From: Hysterangium stoloniferum
Taxonomy: Eukaryota > Basidiomycota > Agaricomycetes > Hysterangiales > Hysterangiaceae
Assembly: GCA_015178975.1 (NCBI GenBank)
Contig: WHVD01000033.1
Coordinates: forward strand, 248,001 to 312,000
Length of the DNA: 64,000 bases
Direction: 5' to 3'
Shown here: positions 43,696 to 54,309 of the stretch, one piece after another
How positions within the stretch are numbered: the stretch's first letter is position 1
Layout: every line of letters begins with the position of its first letter
Notes under the pieces: model-generated
The model's input: the letters and a program-made list of their open reading frames with translations, nothing else
Databases searched by the model: none
Told to the model about the DNA's origin: nothing
Made by a program: the position numbers and the translations under genes

Positions 43696-44229
43696 CTGTC
43701 AAAATTAGATATATATATACACCACATGTCAATAAGGCATCTTAAGATTCTGTGTATTAACTGATGGAAATGGGTCAGTATATAGGGAGCTCACACAGAT
43801 GTGATTCCTGAGATTCTTAGGGTAGATACATAGGATGTAATATGCAGATTATAGCAGTATTCACACAGAGGTGATTCTTAAGATTCTGGATGTATATACA
43901 CAAACTATGATATACAGACTATATGGATACCCATACTGAGATGATTCTTAAGATTCCTGGAGAAAATACATCCTACATACTATGCAGAAAATAGATGTAC
44001 TTACACAGAAGTGATTCTTGAGATTTTTAGGGTAAATACATACACAGCAAGTGATATACAGATAATAAGATAATTCACACAAAGGTAATCCTTGAGATTC
44101 TTAATGTACATACACAGAACATGATATACAGATTATATGGGTGTCTACACTAAGGTGATTCTCAAGATTCCTAGGGTGTATCAAATACAGCTGATCTAGA
44201 GATATTTAAGCAAATACATAGAGTAAAGC

Positions 44230-45370
44230 CTTATGGGAATTAAGGAGATTGGGAGGATTAGGGGGATTGGGGAGATTGGGAGGATTGGGAGGATTAGAGG
44301 GATTGGGGGGATTAGGGGATTGGGGGATTGGGAGATTGGGGAGATTGGGAGGATTGGGAGGATTAGGAGGATTAGGGGGATTGGGGATTGGGAGGATTGG
44401 GGAGATTGGGAGGATTGGGAGGATTAGGGGATTTGGGGGATTTGGGGGATTTGGGGGATTTGGGAATTAGGGGGATTGGGGGATTAGAGAGATTGGGAGA
44501 TTGGGGGAATTGGGAGGATTAGGGAGATTAGGGGGATTGGGAGGATTGGGAGGATGGGGGATTAGGAGGATTGGAGAGATTGGGAAGATTGGGGGATGGG
44601 GGAATTGGGGGAATTGGGGGAATTGGGGGAATTGGGGGAATTGGGGGAATTGGGGGAATTGGGGGAATTGGGGGAATTGGGGGAATTGGGGGAATTGGGG
44701 AATTGGGGGAATTGGGGGAATTGGGGGAATTGGGGGAATTGGGGGAATTGGGGGAATTGGGGGAATTGGGGGAATTGGGGGAATTGGGGGAATTGGGGGA
44801 ATTGGGGGAATTGGGGGAATTGGGGGAATTGGGGGAATTGGGGGAATTGGGGGAATTGGGGGAATTGGGGGAATTGGGGAATTGGGGGAATTGGGGGAAT
44901 TAGGGATTAGGGGGATTGGAGGGATTAGAGGAATTAGGAGGATTAGGGGGATTGGGAGGATTGGGGAGATTAGGGGGATTAGGGGGATTAGGGAGATTAG
45001 GGAGATTGGGGGGATTAGGGAGATTGGGAGATTGGGGGGATTGGGAGGATTAGGGAGATTAGGGGGATTGGGAAGATTGGGAGGATGGGGGATTTGGAGG
45101 ATTGGAGGGATTGGGGGATTGGGGGGATGGGGAGATTAGGAGGATTGGGGGAATTGATTGGGAGGATTGGGGGGATGGGAGGATTAGGAGGATTGGGGGG
45201 ATTAGGAGGATTGGGGGGATTAGGAGGATTGGGGGATTAGGAGGATTGGGGGGATTAGGAGGATTGGGGGAATTGATTGGGAGGATGGGGGGATGGGAGG
45301 ATTAGGAGGATTGGGGGGATTGGGGGGATTGGAGGGATTGGAGGGATTAGGGGGATTAGGAGAATTTGGG
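44230..45370 (+). repeat. G-rich minisatellite, left arm of FB-2
   Basis: About 1.1 kb. The central part (44595-44905) is a nearly perfect run of the 9-bp unit GGGGGAATT, over 30 copies; the sides are mixed GGGAGGATT, GGGGGATT and GATTAGGA units. All three frames stay open because 9 is a multiple of 3, giving false proteins (Gly-Ile-Gly, Glu-Leu-Gly, Asn-Trp-Gly). Confidence 0.95.
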
Positions 45371-45399
45371 GGATCAGAGAGATTGGAGGAATTGGACTC

Positions 45400-47290
45400 A
45401 ATCCTAAACCTAATTCCTCTGTCCAACTCCTTGATATATTTCCCTCCATCTCTCTTCTAATATTCCCATTCCAATGTCCTCAATCACTCTCCCAATACCT
45501 TCAATCACTCTTCTAATGCCTTCCAAACCATTCAATCAACTTCCAATACCTCAATACCTCTTCTAATGCCTTCTATCTCTCTCTGCCAGTACCTCCAACC
45601 TCCTTCCCAATGTCTAACCTCCCTCCTAATACTCCCAACCTCCCTCCCAGCACCCTCAATTGACTCTCAAAGACTTCTAATTTCCTCCCAATACTTCCAT
45701 ATCAATAATGCTGTAATGTGTAATCATGTCTATCCACATTTCACCAATTGCATAATTCTATCTGTTCCATTATGCTCATAGTATCCCACTGTGTACTCAA
45801 CATCCTTAGTGATATCTGTTCTGTTCCTCTGTATTGTCCTCCTTAGTATCAAATGCATTCTGCATCTAGAAGTTTCACTAAAAGCAGTCAATATTTGAAT
45901 ACCCAGAATTTGTAAGTTATTGACACACCATACACTGTGAGGTGGTAATAGGCTCTCATCATTCTTCTCTTTCCATTATTCTCCAAATGTATATGTACTT
46001 TACATATGGTTTGCATAAAGTAGTGGTTTATTCCCCCATATCACTCAATTTATTAGCTGTTTTTATTTGCAGCAGATATTAGTCCTACACTATTCAACTG
46101 TTGCACTGTTGAAACATGGCAAAGCACAGCCAAACTAAAAATTGCTACCAATGTGATTCAAATAACAACTGCATAACAGCTATAATAATTGCTATCTGAG
46201 GGATGAATGTGCAGAAGGTTCTGTTATAAAAAATATCATTTTTGTGATGATCTGTATCATTATCTTATAATGGTTATCACCATTCTCTTTAGTTGTGTAG
46301 AATATATGTAAACTATTGTAGTAAGATAAATTACTATTACTATTAGAATGATATTTCCTTCTCTTGATATATGTTTCATTGGCTTATAGAGCACTTTCTG
46401 GTATACTCCATCACAATAATTCAGAATTCCAGTCATGATCTTTATAGTCTTTGTGGCAGTAGGATAATATATAAAAAGTGTTAGTGCAAGGCAAACCTTA
46501 TTTCCAGTGAAATAACATTTCTTCCTTACTTGTATGACATGTTCATTTATTTAGAACTGTTTCAATGGTGTAGTAGTTCTACAGCTAGACCAGTTGAACA
46601 GTGTAGAACTAATATCTGCAGGAAATGCAAATGGCTAATAGATTGAGTACTGAGAGAGAAAAAACCACAGCTTTTGTGCAGCCACATGTGAACTTGTTGT
46701 GAGCTGAGATTTAAATGTACCTGAGAGAGTGGTGGAGTTGGAGTGTCTCTGAGAATAATAAGAAAACCTTTGATCATATATCACATCATTTATCAACCTT
46801 CCTTTATTCCACATCTTACCACCACTTAATCTTTACTTCAATTGTTTTTTTTTTCCTATCATTACCCCCTTTTAATCTTTCATATGTACCTCAGTCAATT
46901 TTCTCCATTGTGTGGACTAAGGTACATTATTCACAACTTAGTCTATTTGTTACATTAGCATACTAATTCTTAATTGGTAGTAATGCTATTTGTTATAGAG
47001 AAAAATAATGAGACCCTATTTGAAAAACTCCCTACAAATCTCAGAGAGAATAAACAGGGGGTATTGGGAGAGAGGTTGGGAGTATTGGGAGAGACATTGG
47101 AGGTATTGGCAGGAGAATTAGAGGTATATGGAGAGAGAGATGGAAGGCATTAGAAGAGATATTGGAGGTATTGGGAGAGTGATTGAGGACATTGGGATAG
47201 GAGTATTGGGAGGGAGATGGAGGGAAATATATCAAGGAGTTGGACAGAGGGTTTAGGTTTAGGATTGAGTTGAATTATTCCTCAACTCTC
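45400..47290. other. Non-coding core of FB-2
   Basis: Matches 19430-21300 of FB-1 over its length, including the closing inverted segment ATATATCAAGGAGTTGGACA near 47228. Small differences only (for example an extra ~20 bp near 46710). No protein-like frame. Confidence 0.7.
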
Positions 47291-47835
47291 TCCAATTCCT
47301 CCAATCTCTCTGATCCTCCCAATCCCCCCAATCCCCTCAATCTTCCCAATCTCTTCAACACTCTGAATTCCCATAAGGCTTTACTCTATGTATTTGCTTA
47401 AATATCTCCAGATAAGCTGTATTTGATTCACCTTAGGAATCATGAGAATCACCTCAGTGTAGACACCCCTAATCCTCCCAATCCTCCCAATCCTCCCAAT
47501 CCTCCCAATTCCCCCAATCCTCCCAATTCCCCCAATCCTCTCAATCCCCCAATCCTCCCAATCCCCCCAATCCCCCAATCCCCCCAATCCCCCTAATCTC
47601 CCCTAATCTCCCAAATCCCCTAATCTCCCAATCCCCCCAATCCCCCTAATCCTCCCAATCCCCCAAATCCCCCTAATCCCCCTAATCCCCCCAATCCCCC
47701 CAATCCCCCCAATCTTTCCCCTAATTCCCATAATTCCCATAAGGCTTTACTCTATGTATTTGCTTAAATATCTCCAGATCAGCTGTATTTGATTCACCCT
47801 AGGAATCTTGAGAATCACCTCAGTGTAGACACCCA
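47291..47835 (-). repeat. Right arm of FB-2 with internal duplication
   Basis: C-rich units (AATCCTCCC, AATCCCCC) in two blocks, 47300-47360 and 47465-47720. A segment of about 110 bp, starting ATAAGGCTTTACTCTATG and running to GTGTAGACACCC, occurs twice, at about 47365-47470 and 47735-47832; FB-1 has it once per arm. This points to unequal exchange or slippage in the arm. Confidence 0.85.
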
Positions 47836-48317
47836 TATAATCTGTATATCATGTTCTGTGTATGTACATTAAGAATCTCAAGAATTACATACCTTTGTGA
47901 ATTATCCTATAATCTGTATATCACTTGCTGTGTATGTATCTACCCTTAAAATCTCAAGAATCACTTCTGTGTGAGTACATCCATTTTCTGCATAGCATGT
48001 AAGAGGTATTTACCCCAGGAATCTTAAGAATCACCTCAGTATGGGTACCCATATATGTAGTCTGTATATCATGGTTTATGTATGTACATCCAGAATCTTA
48101 AGAATCACCTCTGTGTGAATACTGCTATAATCTGCATATTACATCCTATGTATCTACCCTAAAAATCTCAGGAATCACATCTGTGTGAGCTCCCTATATA
48201 CTGTCCCATTTTCATCAGTTAATACACAGAATCTTAAGATGACTTATAGTCTATGGCCCATATATAACTGTTCACTTTTTAGTTCAACAACATCCCCACA
48301 ACTCAACATTTTACACC

Positions 48318-49321
48318 ATGAAAGCTCTTACTCCTCCTCAGGTTGCCACATTCTCATTTTGCTCAATAAGGGCAAGTCTACTTCTCAGATCTCTGCAATC
48401 ACTGGCAGAGATCTGTTTACTATATCCAGAATTCACTTTACCCATTGCCCATCACTTGCCAAAGCACCTGGTGGCCATCCATGCAAGCTTTCTCCCTCAG
48501 ATATTCATTATTCCCTCTAACAAATCACTTCTCAGAAGGCAGAACATGCCACTGAGGTGACCAAAATCCTTCAAAATATGACTGGAGAGTCCATTTCAGT
48601 GAAGACTGTTCATAGAGCACTCAAGAATGCTGGAATGAGGGCTGTGGTGGAGAGAGATGGCCTTTACTCACTAAGAGGCATAGGAAGGCAAGGATGGACT
48701 CTGCTCTGGCACACAAGGACTGGACTGTGGATGATTGGAAGAGGGCTGTTTGGTTAGATGAGACAAAAATCAATTGTTTGGAGTCAGATGGGAGGAAGTA
48801 GGTGTGGAAAAGGGCAGGAGAGGTGCTCAGTGATAGGGTGGCTGAGGGTACAATCAGGTTTGGAGGAGGAAATCTGATGTTGTGAGACTGTATGTTGTGG
48901 GAAGGACCAGGATATTCCACCAAAATTGATGGAAGGATGGATGCTGACCTTTATGTTAGCATTATGGAAGATGAACTTCAATAAATCATGGAGTATTATG
49001 GCAAGAACACAGGAAATGTGGTCTTTCAGCAAGACAATGACCCCAAACACAAGAGCAAAAAGGCCACCAATTGGTTTAAAGACAATGGATTTCTGGTCAT
49101 GGTATGGCCACCTCAGTTTGCTGACCTTAATCCAATTGAACACCTCTGATATTACCTCAAAAGGAGGCTGGGTGGCACCCAAGAGTATTCATGAGTTGTG
49201 GGAGAAGGTTCAGACAGAGTGGGAGAAGATCCCTGCCTCTACTTGTCAGAACTTGATAGAGAGTATGCCTAGAAGGGTTGAGGCTGTTTTGAAGGCCAAG
49301 GGAGGCTATACCAAGTACTAG
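48318..49321 (+). pseudogene. Tc1/mariner transposase, decayed
   Basis: The ATG at 48318 opens MKALTPPQVATFSF, followed after a frame change by the helix-turn-helix part (KGKSTSQISAITGRDLFTIS) and SVKTVHRALKNAGMRAVV at 48596. The DDE region has LDETKIN (about 48757), QQDNDPKHKSKKATNWF (49029), and WPPQFADLNPIEHL (49105), giving D...D...E. Several stops and frame changes are present, for example a stop right after NPIEHL and one at GRK near 48798, so it is inactive. Members of this family cut at the inverted repeats and insert at TA. Confidence 0.88.
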
Positions 49322-49482
49322 ATTGTTTAATTTGTATTTTTTTTATACCAGGGACAAAACCCTTCCAATGTGATTTTATTAGTGTTTTATTTATAGCATG
49401 GGAAATACTAATGCTTATGTCATAATATTTTAAGGGCATATAGAAACATATAGACCTAACCAACCTCCAAATTTCAGGTCTG

Positions 49483-50204
49483 TGTTACGACTGTGTCGCA
49501 ACCCTTCGCACGCCGACGGTCCCCGATGGTATACCCTAGTTATACATCTTCAACAATACAAGATCTTGGAAGCCGTCGGCCCCCCGATGCTGACGTATGC
49601 TCTCCGGTCAATCAAACCCGACTACGCCTTTCTGTCTGGTTATGCTTTGATACGTCCCTTTCATTATGTTGATCCGTTCCACTCTATGTTTCACATATGT
49701 CTATCTATATTTGTAGTCCTCGAACTATTTCCTTTTATCGTAATTTCCATTCTCAGTTATCATCGGCCTCCGAACTAATCATAAACTTCCCGTTCCTAGT
49801 CAAGCTTAATGCTAATACCGTTTTCCGCCCTTCTCCCCATTAGTATTTTCTAGACGCCTGTTACTTGTATATGAGCCCGCTGTAGTTGTAGTTACTAGGC
49901 AATCAGAATATCGACTCAGAATACCCTCATACATCTGTAGCAGTCTCATACTAAAGAATCCCCCTTCCGCCTTCGCATGTGCTCACCCACTCTCGGCCCC
50001 GACCCCTTGGCCCGACACTTGACTTGTCCTTCGGTTCCGATCGGTATCTCGCCGAAAGGTTCTTCTTAGGGTTTAGTCTTCGCCCATCCGAAATTCAAGG
50101 ACAACCTACAGATATTTGCGAGGGCGCAGCACATAAGCTGAAGCCAAGTCCTCCCGATCGGTCCCCGTCGGCCACCGACATTAGTCAGTTTCTAGTTCTT
50201 AACA
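49483..50204 (-). mobile_element. Solo LTR, family 2 (copy 1)
   Basis: 722 bp with TGTTA...TAACA ends, flanked by the 5-bp duplication GTCTG (49478-49482 and 50205-50209). In the minus orientation it starts TGTTAAGAAC and ends AGTCGTAACA, matching the end of family 1 LTRs. It is CpG-rich and sits in the CpG-poor right inverted repeat of the mariner element, so it is a late arrival. Solo LTR only; no internal region. Confidence 0.93.
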
Positions 50205-50289
50205 GTCTGTATCTACAGTAGTTCTTGAGTTATTCAAGAATCTTTGCACAACTGAAAATCATTGGAAGGGTTTTGTCCCTCACTATATG

Positions 50290-50950
50290 TCACCATTACC
50301 ATGACAATTGCTGCCATCCCACTGTTCAAGTGCCCATCCTGTACACCAACATACTGGAATGTACCCTGCTCCCACAATTGTCGCACATTGCACCTTGCTG
50401 TCAAGTAGCGATTGTTTCCCTTCTTGTGGTTAGTGCCACTACCAGTTCCCTTTTGTGTACTGGGATTGATGCCACAACCATTGGTTCTTGGACCATCGGG
50501 TCCCTAATTTTCCAAATACTCACCTGCATTTTGGAGAAATTCTTTTATGCAAAGATTTGACGATTAGAAGCCATTATTTTGGATTCCCCTTGTTTTGTTT
50601 TTGTTTTTTCTAGTGCCATATCAATTTCCATCATCATTGCATGTTTTTCTGGACTGGGTTCATGGACTCTGTCACCTGAGGCTCCACATTGACAGAGGAG
50701 GTCCAACAGGGTTGAATTTGGGGTAGTGGGTTGGCTTTTGTGTGGGGAGGGTCGTGAGTGTGACAATCCAGTCTTGCATGCATGAATTTTTTTGGTTCTA
50801 GTTATTTGGAGTAGCACTTGTTACAAACTTCGACAAAGACAATATTAAATGTGAAATAATCATGCACAATCAAGCAATTATATTTATATATTATTATAAT
50901 AAAATATTATATTTATAATTAACTAAAAGTAAATATAATAATTATATAAT
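50290..50950 (-). other. Unassigned, two short frames on the minus strand
   Basis: The minus strand shows open stretches 50817-50545 (with PSPHKSQPTTPNSTLLDLL) and, beyond a stop, KNFSKMQVSIWKIRDPMVQ and CDNCGSRVHSS to about 50330. Together they look like a decayed gene or element protein, but I recognise no family. 50830-50960 is extremely AT-rich. Confidence 0.3.
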
Positions 50951-50988
50951 AATATAAAATTGGCCCCCTGGCGCTTAGTATATGGCAT

Positions 50989-51350
50989 GTGGGAAAATTG
51001 TCACAAAGGCATGCAATGGTCACAAAGGCGCCCAATGGTCACAAAGGCACCCAATGGTCACAAAGGCACCCAATGGTCACAAAGGCGCCCAATGGTCACA
51101 AAGGCGCCCAATGGTCACAAAGGCGCCCAATGGTCACAAAGGCGCCCAATGGTCACAAAGGTGCCCAATGGTCACAAAGGCGCCCAATGGTCACAAAGGC
51201 CCGCAATGGTCACAAAGGCCCGCAATGGTCACAATGGCCCGCAATGGTCACAAAGGCCCGCAATGGTCGCAAAGGCACACAACAGTCACAAAAAGCACAC
51301 AACAGTCACAAAAAGCACACAACAGTCATAAAGGTGCACGACAGTCACAA
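50989..51350 (+). repeat. 19-bp minisatellite
   Basis: About 18-19 tandem copies of CACAAAGGCGCCCAATGGT (19 bp), with variants AAGGCACCC, AAGGCCCGC and, at the end, AAAAGCACACAACAGT. CpG is kept in many units. The three overlapping frames (HKGAQWSQRRPMVTKAPNG and shifts) are repeat artefacts, as 19 is not a multiple of 3 and all frames lack stops. Confidence 0.95.
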
Positions 51351-51433
51351 GATGTGAAGGGTGTGATACATGCACCGGTGCGAGAGCATTATGCCATTAT
51401 GTATGCTACTACAGAAAAAATTGGAAATTCCTG

Positions 51434-51659
51434 GAATATTCCAGTGGCTTCCAAAAGAACAGTTAGATATAATATATACAAATAGATTGTAGATATTGTA
51501 GAATATTCTATAAAATTCTAGAATGTTCCATTATGCCAAGAACATTCTATAGTTTTTTAAAAATAGTTGAAATCTTCCACAATGCTCTAGAAATTTCTAG
51601 AAAATTCTAAATGACATCATTCCTCCCAGAATGATATTATTCAATCTTCTAGAATCTTC
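51434..51659 (+). promoter_or_regulatory. Cluster of heat-shock-element-like motifs
   Basis: Perfect GAA/TTC alternations with 2-bp spacing occur at 51434-51441 and 51501-51508 (two units each), 51516-51528 (TTCtaGAAtgTTC), 51540-51547 (two units), 51590-51607 (four units: GAAatTTCtaGAAaaTTC) and 51647-51659 (TTCtaGAAtcTTC). Three or more alternating units are the known binding site of heat-shock factor. The last site is about 20 bp upstream of a TATA box. Binding is inferred from the motif only. Confidence 0.6.
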
Positions 51660-51680
51660 TAAATGTCTCAGACTAAAATG

Positions 51681-51688
51681 TATATAAG
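51681..51688 (+). promoter_or_regulatory. TATA box (TATATAAG)
   Basis: TATATAAGGAGCTCAGCTCC at 51681 is a strong core promoter directly downstream of the heat-shock-like cluster. Sequence after it (CATCAATCAATCAATC) looks like a fungal transcription start region. No open frame follows; this is probably an LTR or other element promoter. Confidence 0.6.
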
Positions 51689-51689
51689 G

Positions 51690-52112
51690 AGCTCAGCTCC
51701 AGCCTTGCATAGAACATCAATCAATCAATCTTATCATCTCATCAACCCAGCACATCTGTGTGTCACTGCAGCAAGCAGGCTACTCCACCCCAATCTGGGC
51801 AGTTGGACATCTAATTCCACCTCTATCAGAGCTGTTGGAAACCCTTGCCACCTCTATCAGAGTTGTTGGCCCAATCAGATCCCTTGTCACCTCAATCTGA
51901 GCTGTTGACTGATCTGTTGTTCCCTTTGTCACCTCAATCTGAGTTGTTGACTTTTGTTCCCCCTTGCCACTTCTTAGTTGAATAGTTGGCTTTTAAATTA
52001 TTTCCACTTCAGTTAGAGTTGTTGGGTATCAACCAATAATATATAAATAATCTTATACTATAGTCATCTCTTAATTGAGTACTGATTATTAGTTTTCTTT
52101 ACATTGTTATTT
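51690..52112 (+). repeat. Leader with degenerate ~40-bp repeats
   Basis: Degenerate tandem units built on CACCTCAATCTGAGTTGTTG and CACCTCTATCAGAGCTGTTG occur from about 51780 to 52025. No start codon or long frame follows. It continues beyond the LTR insertion at 52118 (from 53674: AGTCTAAGACTTCATTCACC). Together with the promoter this could be the R/U5 of an otherwise lost LTR element. Confidence 0.5.
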
Positions 52113-52117
52113 GTAGT

Positions 52118-53668
52118 TGTTAGGGTACGTACACAGCGGGTTTCCGGAGAAACCTGCAGGATATCCAGTAGGACTTGGCTTCAGCTTATAGGCTGCACCC
52201 TTGTGAGATCATGTTGTCCAATTTCAGACAGGCGGACGGAAATCCCAGGGAGTCCAGGCAGGGTTCATGGGTCGAGGGGTTGTAGGTCAGAGGTCGTGGG
52301 TTGAGAGGTTGTGAGTTGAGATAGGTGAGAGAGATAGATGTGCCAGAGCCTGTGAGCTCCAACTAGTGTGAGCAGTGTGATTCAAGTGTTACGACCGTGT
52401 CGCAACCCTATCGGCCCCGAGGTTATCGCCACTTGTCAACGTTTCAAGTGATCCTCTCGGAAACCATCAGCCCCGAAGCTGACGAATGTTTCGCAAAGAT
52501 CAAACTCCATTTATGCCCACGTCAAAATAACTCGTATTGTCTGGTCAAACTTTGATACGTCCCCTTTTATTATGTTGATCCATTCAATCTTATGTTTCAC
52601 ATATGTCTATCTATATTTGTAGTCCTTGAACCATTTCCTTTTATCGTAATCCCGCTCTCGGTTATCATCGGCCTCCGAACTAATCATAAACTTCCCGTTC
52701 CTAGTCAAGCTTATTGTTAATACCGTGTTCCGCCCTTCTCCCCATTAGTATTTTCCAGACGCCTGTTACTTGTATATGAACCCGCTGTAATTGTAGTTAC
52801 TAGAGCAATCAGAATATCGACTCAGAATACCCTCATACGTCTGCAGCAGTCTCATACTAAGAATCCCCCTTCCGCCTTCGCGTGTGCTCACCCACTCTCG
52901 GCCCCGACCCCTTGGCCCGACACTTGACTTGTCCTTCAGTTCCGATCGGTATCTTGCCAAAAGGTTCTTCTTAGGATTAGTCTCTGCCCGTCCGAAATTT
53001 AAGGACAACCTACGGATATTTGCGAGGGTGCAGCACATAAGCTGAAGCCAAGTCCTTCCGATCGGTCCTTGTCGGCCACCGACATTAGTCAGTTTTTAGT
53101 TCTTAACATCAAGTAGGAGTTTAGAGCAGAAAATGTATTAGATTACTGGGGGGAATCTAAGCCGATTTTCTGACTGGATTGTATGTACAACATCTGCCAG
53201 ACTATATAGACTGTGGAATGAATGACATACCAAATCCAGTAATAATGAAACAAAACTAGCAAAACATAAAATGAGAATAGTAAACACCAAATTTGGTGTT
53301 AGGAATGGGACGGAACAGAGGGGAGTCCAAATTGTGACAAATCATAAACCATAATGGGAAATGGAGCAGGAGCAGAGTCTAAATCATGACAGGTCATTTG
53401 ACTAAAATGGGAATGGGGCTCAGTTAGAGTGATGATGGGTTTTCCGAGCAGGGTCCAGTGACTGATGCGTGGGATGAGGTCGGATATAGACAGGGACAGA
53501 GTCTGGTGGGTATTCCAGTGACTGAAACACAATGTAACGAAGTCGAATGTAGACAAGTCTGATGTACAGAGTCCAACGGGAATTCTGGTAAACTGACAAT
53601 TGGTGCATATAGGGTGTGGGTGCATATAAGTTAGTGCCCGGAGTCTGACGGGAATTCTAGTTGTAACA
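52118..53668 (+). mobile_element. Solo LTR, family 1, split by a nested LTR
   Basis: Starts TGTTAGGGTACG and ends GTTGTAACA, flanked by GTAGT (52113-52117 and 53669-53673). Without the nested LTR (52387-53108) and its 5-bp duplication it is about 824 bp and aligns with the LTR at 24856-25666, but with many CG sites changed to TG or CA, so it is older. A fossil LTR without internal region. Confidence 0.92.
52387..53108 (-). mobile_element. Solo LTR, family 2 (copy 2), nested
   Basis: 722 bp with ends TGTTACGACC and TTCTTAACA on the plus strand, flanked by TCAAG (52382-52386 and 53109-53113). Nearly the same sequence as 49483-50204 and in the same orientation. It inserted into the older family 1 LTR. 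Confidence 0.93.
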
Positions 53669-53673
53669 GTAGT

Positions 53674-54309
53674 CTAAGACTTCATTCACCTCTAATTGAG
53701 TAATTTGACTGTTTATTATTACATTACAAATAATCCCTGTTTTATTTTCTCATTTATTGTGAATCAGTAAAGCATATTCACAAAACATCTTAAGTGTTTG
53801 AGCATAAATAAATATTGAGAATATCCTTGCAAGATCCTTAAGACTATACTAAGATCCTGATAAGTTAGTATCACAGTAGACCCTGTAGGTTAGTGTAAAT
53901 AAAGCATGTATTAGCCAAATAGTGTTTTATTCTATATCTCCTCTTTTGACCTGTTTATAAATATTTTTACTGTTTGATAAATAGTATAATATATATAAAA
54001 ACTAGCTAGAATTGAAGTTAAATGTAGCTTCAGAATCAGTGAATTGTTATTCTTATTTTAATAGTTGTTGTCACAGAAAAAGAACAAGTTTGCACAAGCA
54101 GTTCTCAAAACATTCTTTGCAAAGCAGGGTGCATATATTCAAGTAAACTCTTGACTTCAGGGTTTCTAAGTCTATTTAGGCTGCCACTGATTAATATCAA
54201 ATAGTTAAATTATTTTACCTTGCAGTGAATTGAGTATTTGCACATTTTGATAGAGCATTGGACTCCTTTTTTGAGAAATAGTATTAAAATAAGCCTAATA
54301 CATCACACT
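53674..54309. other. No gene seen
   Basis: AT-rich, CpG-poor. The first part continues the leader-like sequence interrupted by the LTR. No supported feature. Confidence 0.4.

Larger units (their letters stand above)
43720..48259. mobile_element. Foldback-like element, copy 2 (FB-2)
   Basis: A 4,540-bp second copy of the element at 18288-21943, with the same ends (CACCACATG ... TATGGCCC) and its own 7-bp duplication, ATATATA (43713-43719 and 48260-48266). Arms contain the 70-bp array (43800-44215 and inverted at 47800-48200), a longer G-rich minisatellite (44230-45370) and its C-rich counterpart (47300-47720). The core, 45400-47040, matches that of FB-1 closely. It has no coding capacity that I can see. 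It lies in the 5' leader of the mariner element, so it is younger than that element. Confidence 0.87.
43423..50285 (+). mobile_element. Tc1/mariner transposon enlarged by two nested insertions
   Basis: Inverted repeats of about 215 bp: the left one, 43423-43637, begins CAGTGAGGGACAAAACCC; the right one occupies 49353-49482 plus 50210-50285 and ends with the complement. TA lies on both sides (43421-43422 and 50286-50287). Without the FB-2 insertion (43720-48259 plus its 7-bp duplication) and the solo LTR (49483-50204 plus 5 bp), the element would be about 1.6 kb, the normal size for this superfamily. One transposase gene lies at 48318-49321. CpG is almost absent, in line with an old element. 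Confidence 0.9.

Noticed and set aside
44501-45139. 212-residue open frame rich in Gly-Ile-Gly
   Set aside because: Artefact of the 9-bp unit GGGGGAATT, which leaves all frames open.
44230-45370. Telomere or subtelomere signal, because of TTGGGG-like units
   Set aside because: The arrays are interstitial, occur in inverted pairs inside elements with target duplications, and are not the TTAGGG repeat usual in basidiomycetes.
48926-49321. 131-residue independent protein
   Set aside because: Off-frame reading of the mariner transposase; the DDE motifs lie in another frame of the same DNA.
50989-51350. CRISPR array
   Set aside because: Direct 19-bp tandem repeat without spacers.
50960-51485. 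Three overlapping frames of 122-167 residues with a 19-residue repeat
   Set aside because: The 19-bp unit read three times per codon cycle; no start context or non-repeat domain supports a gene.
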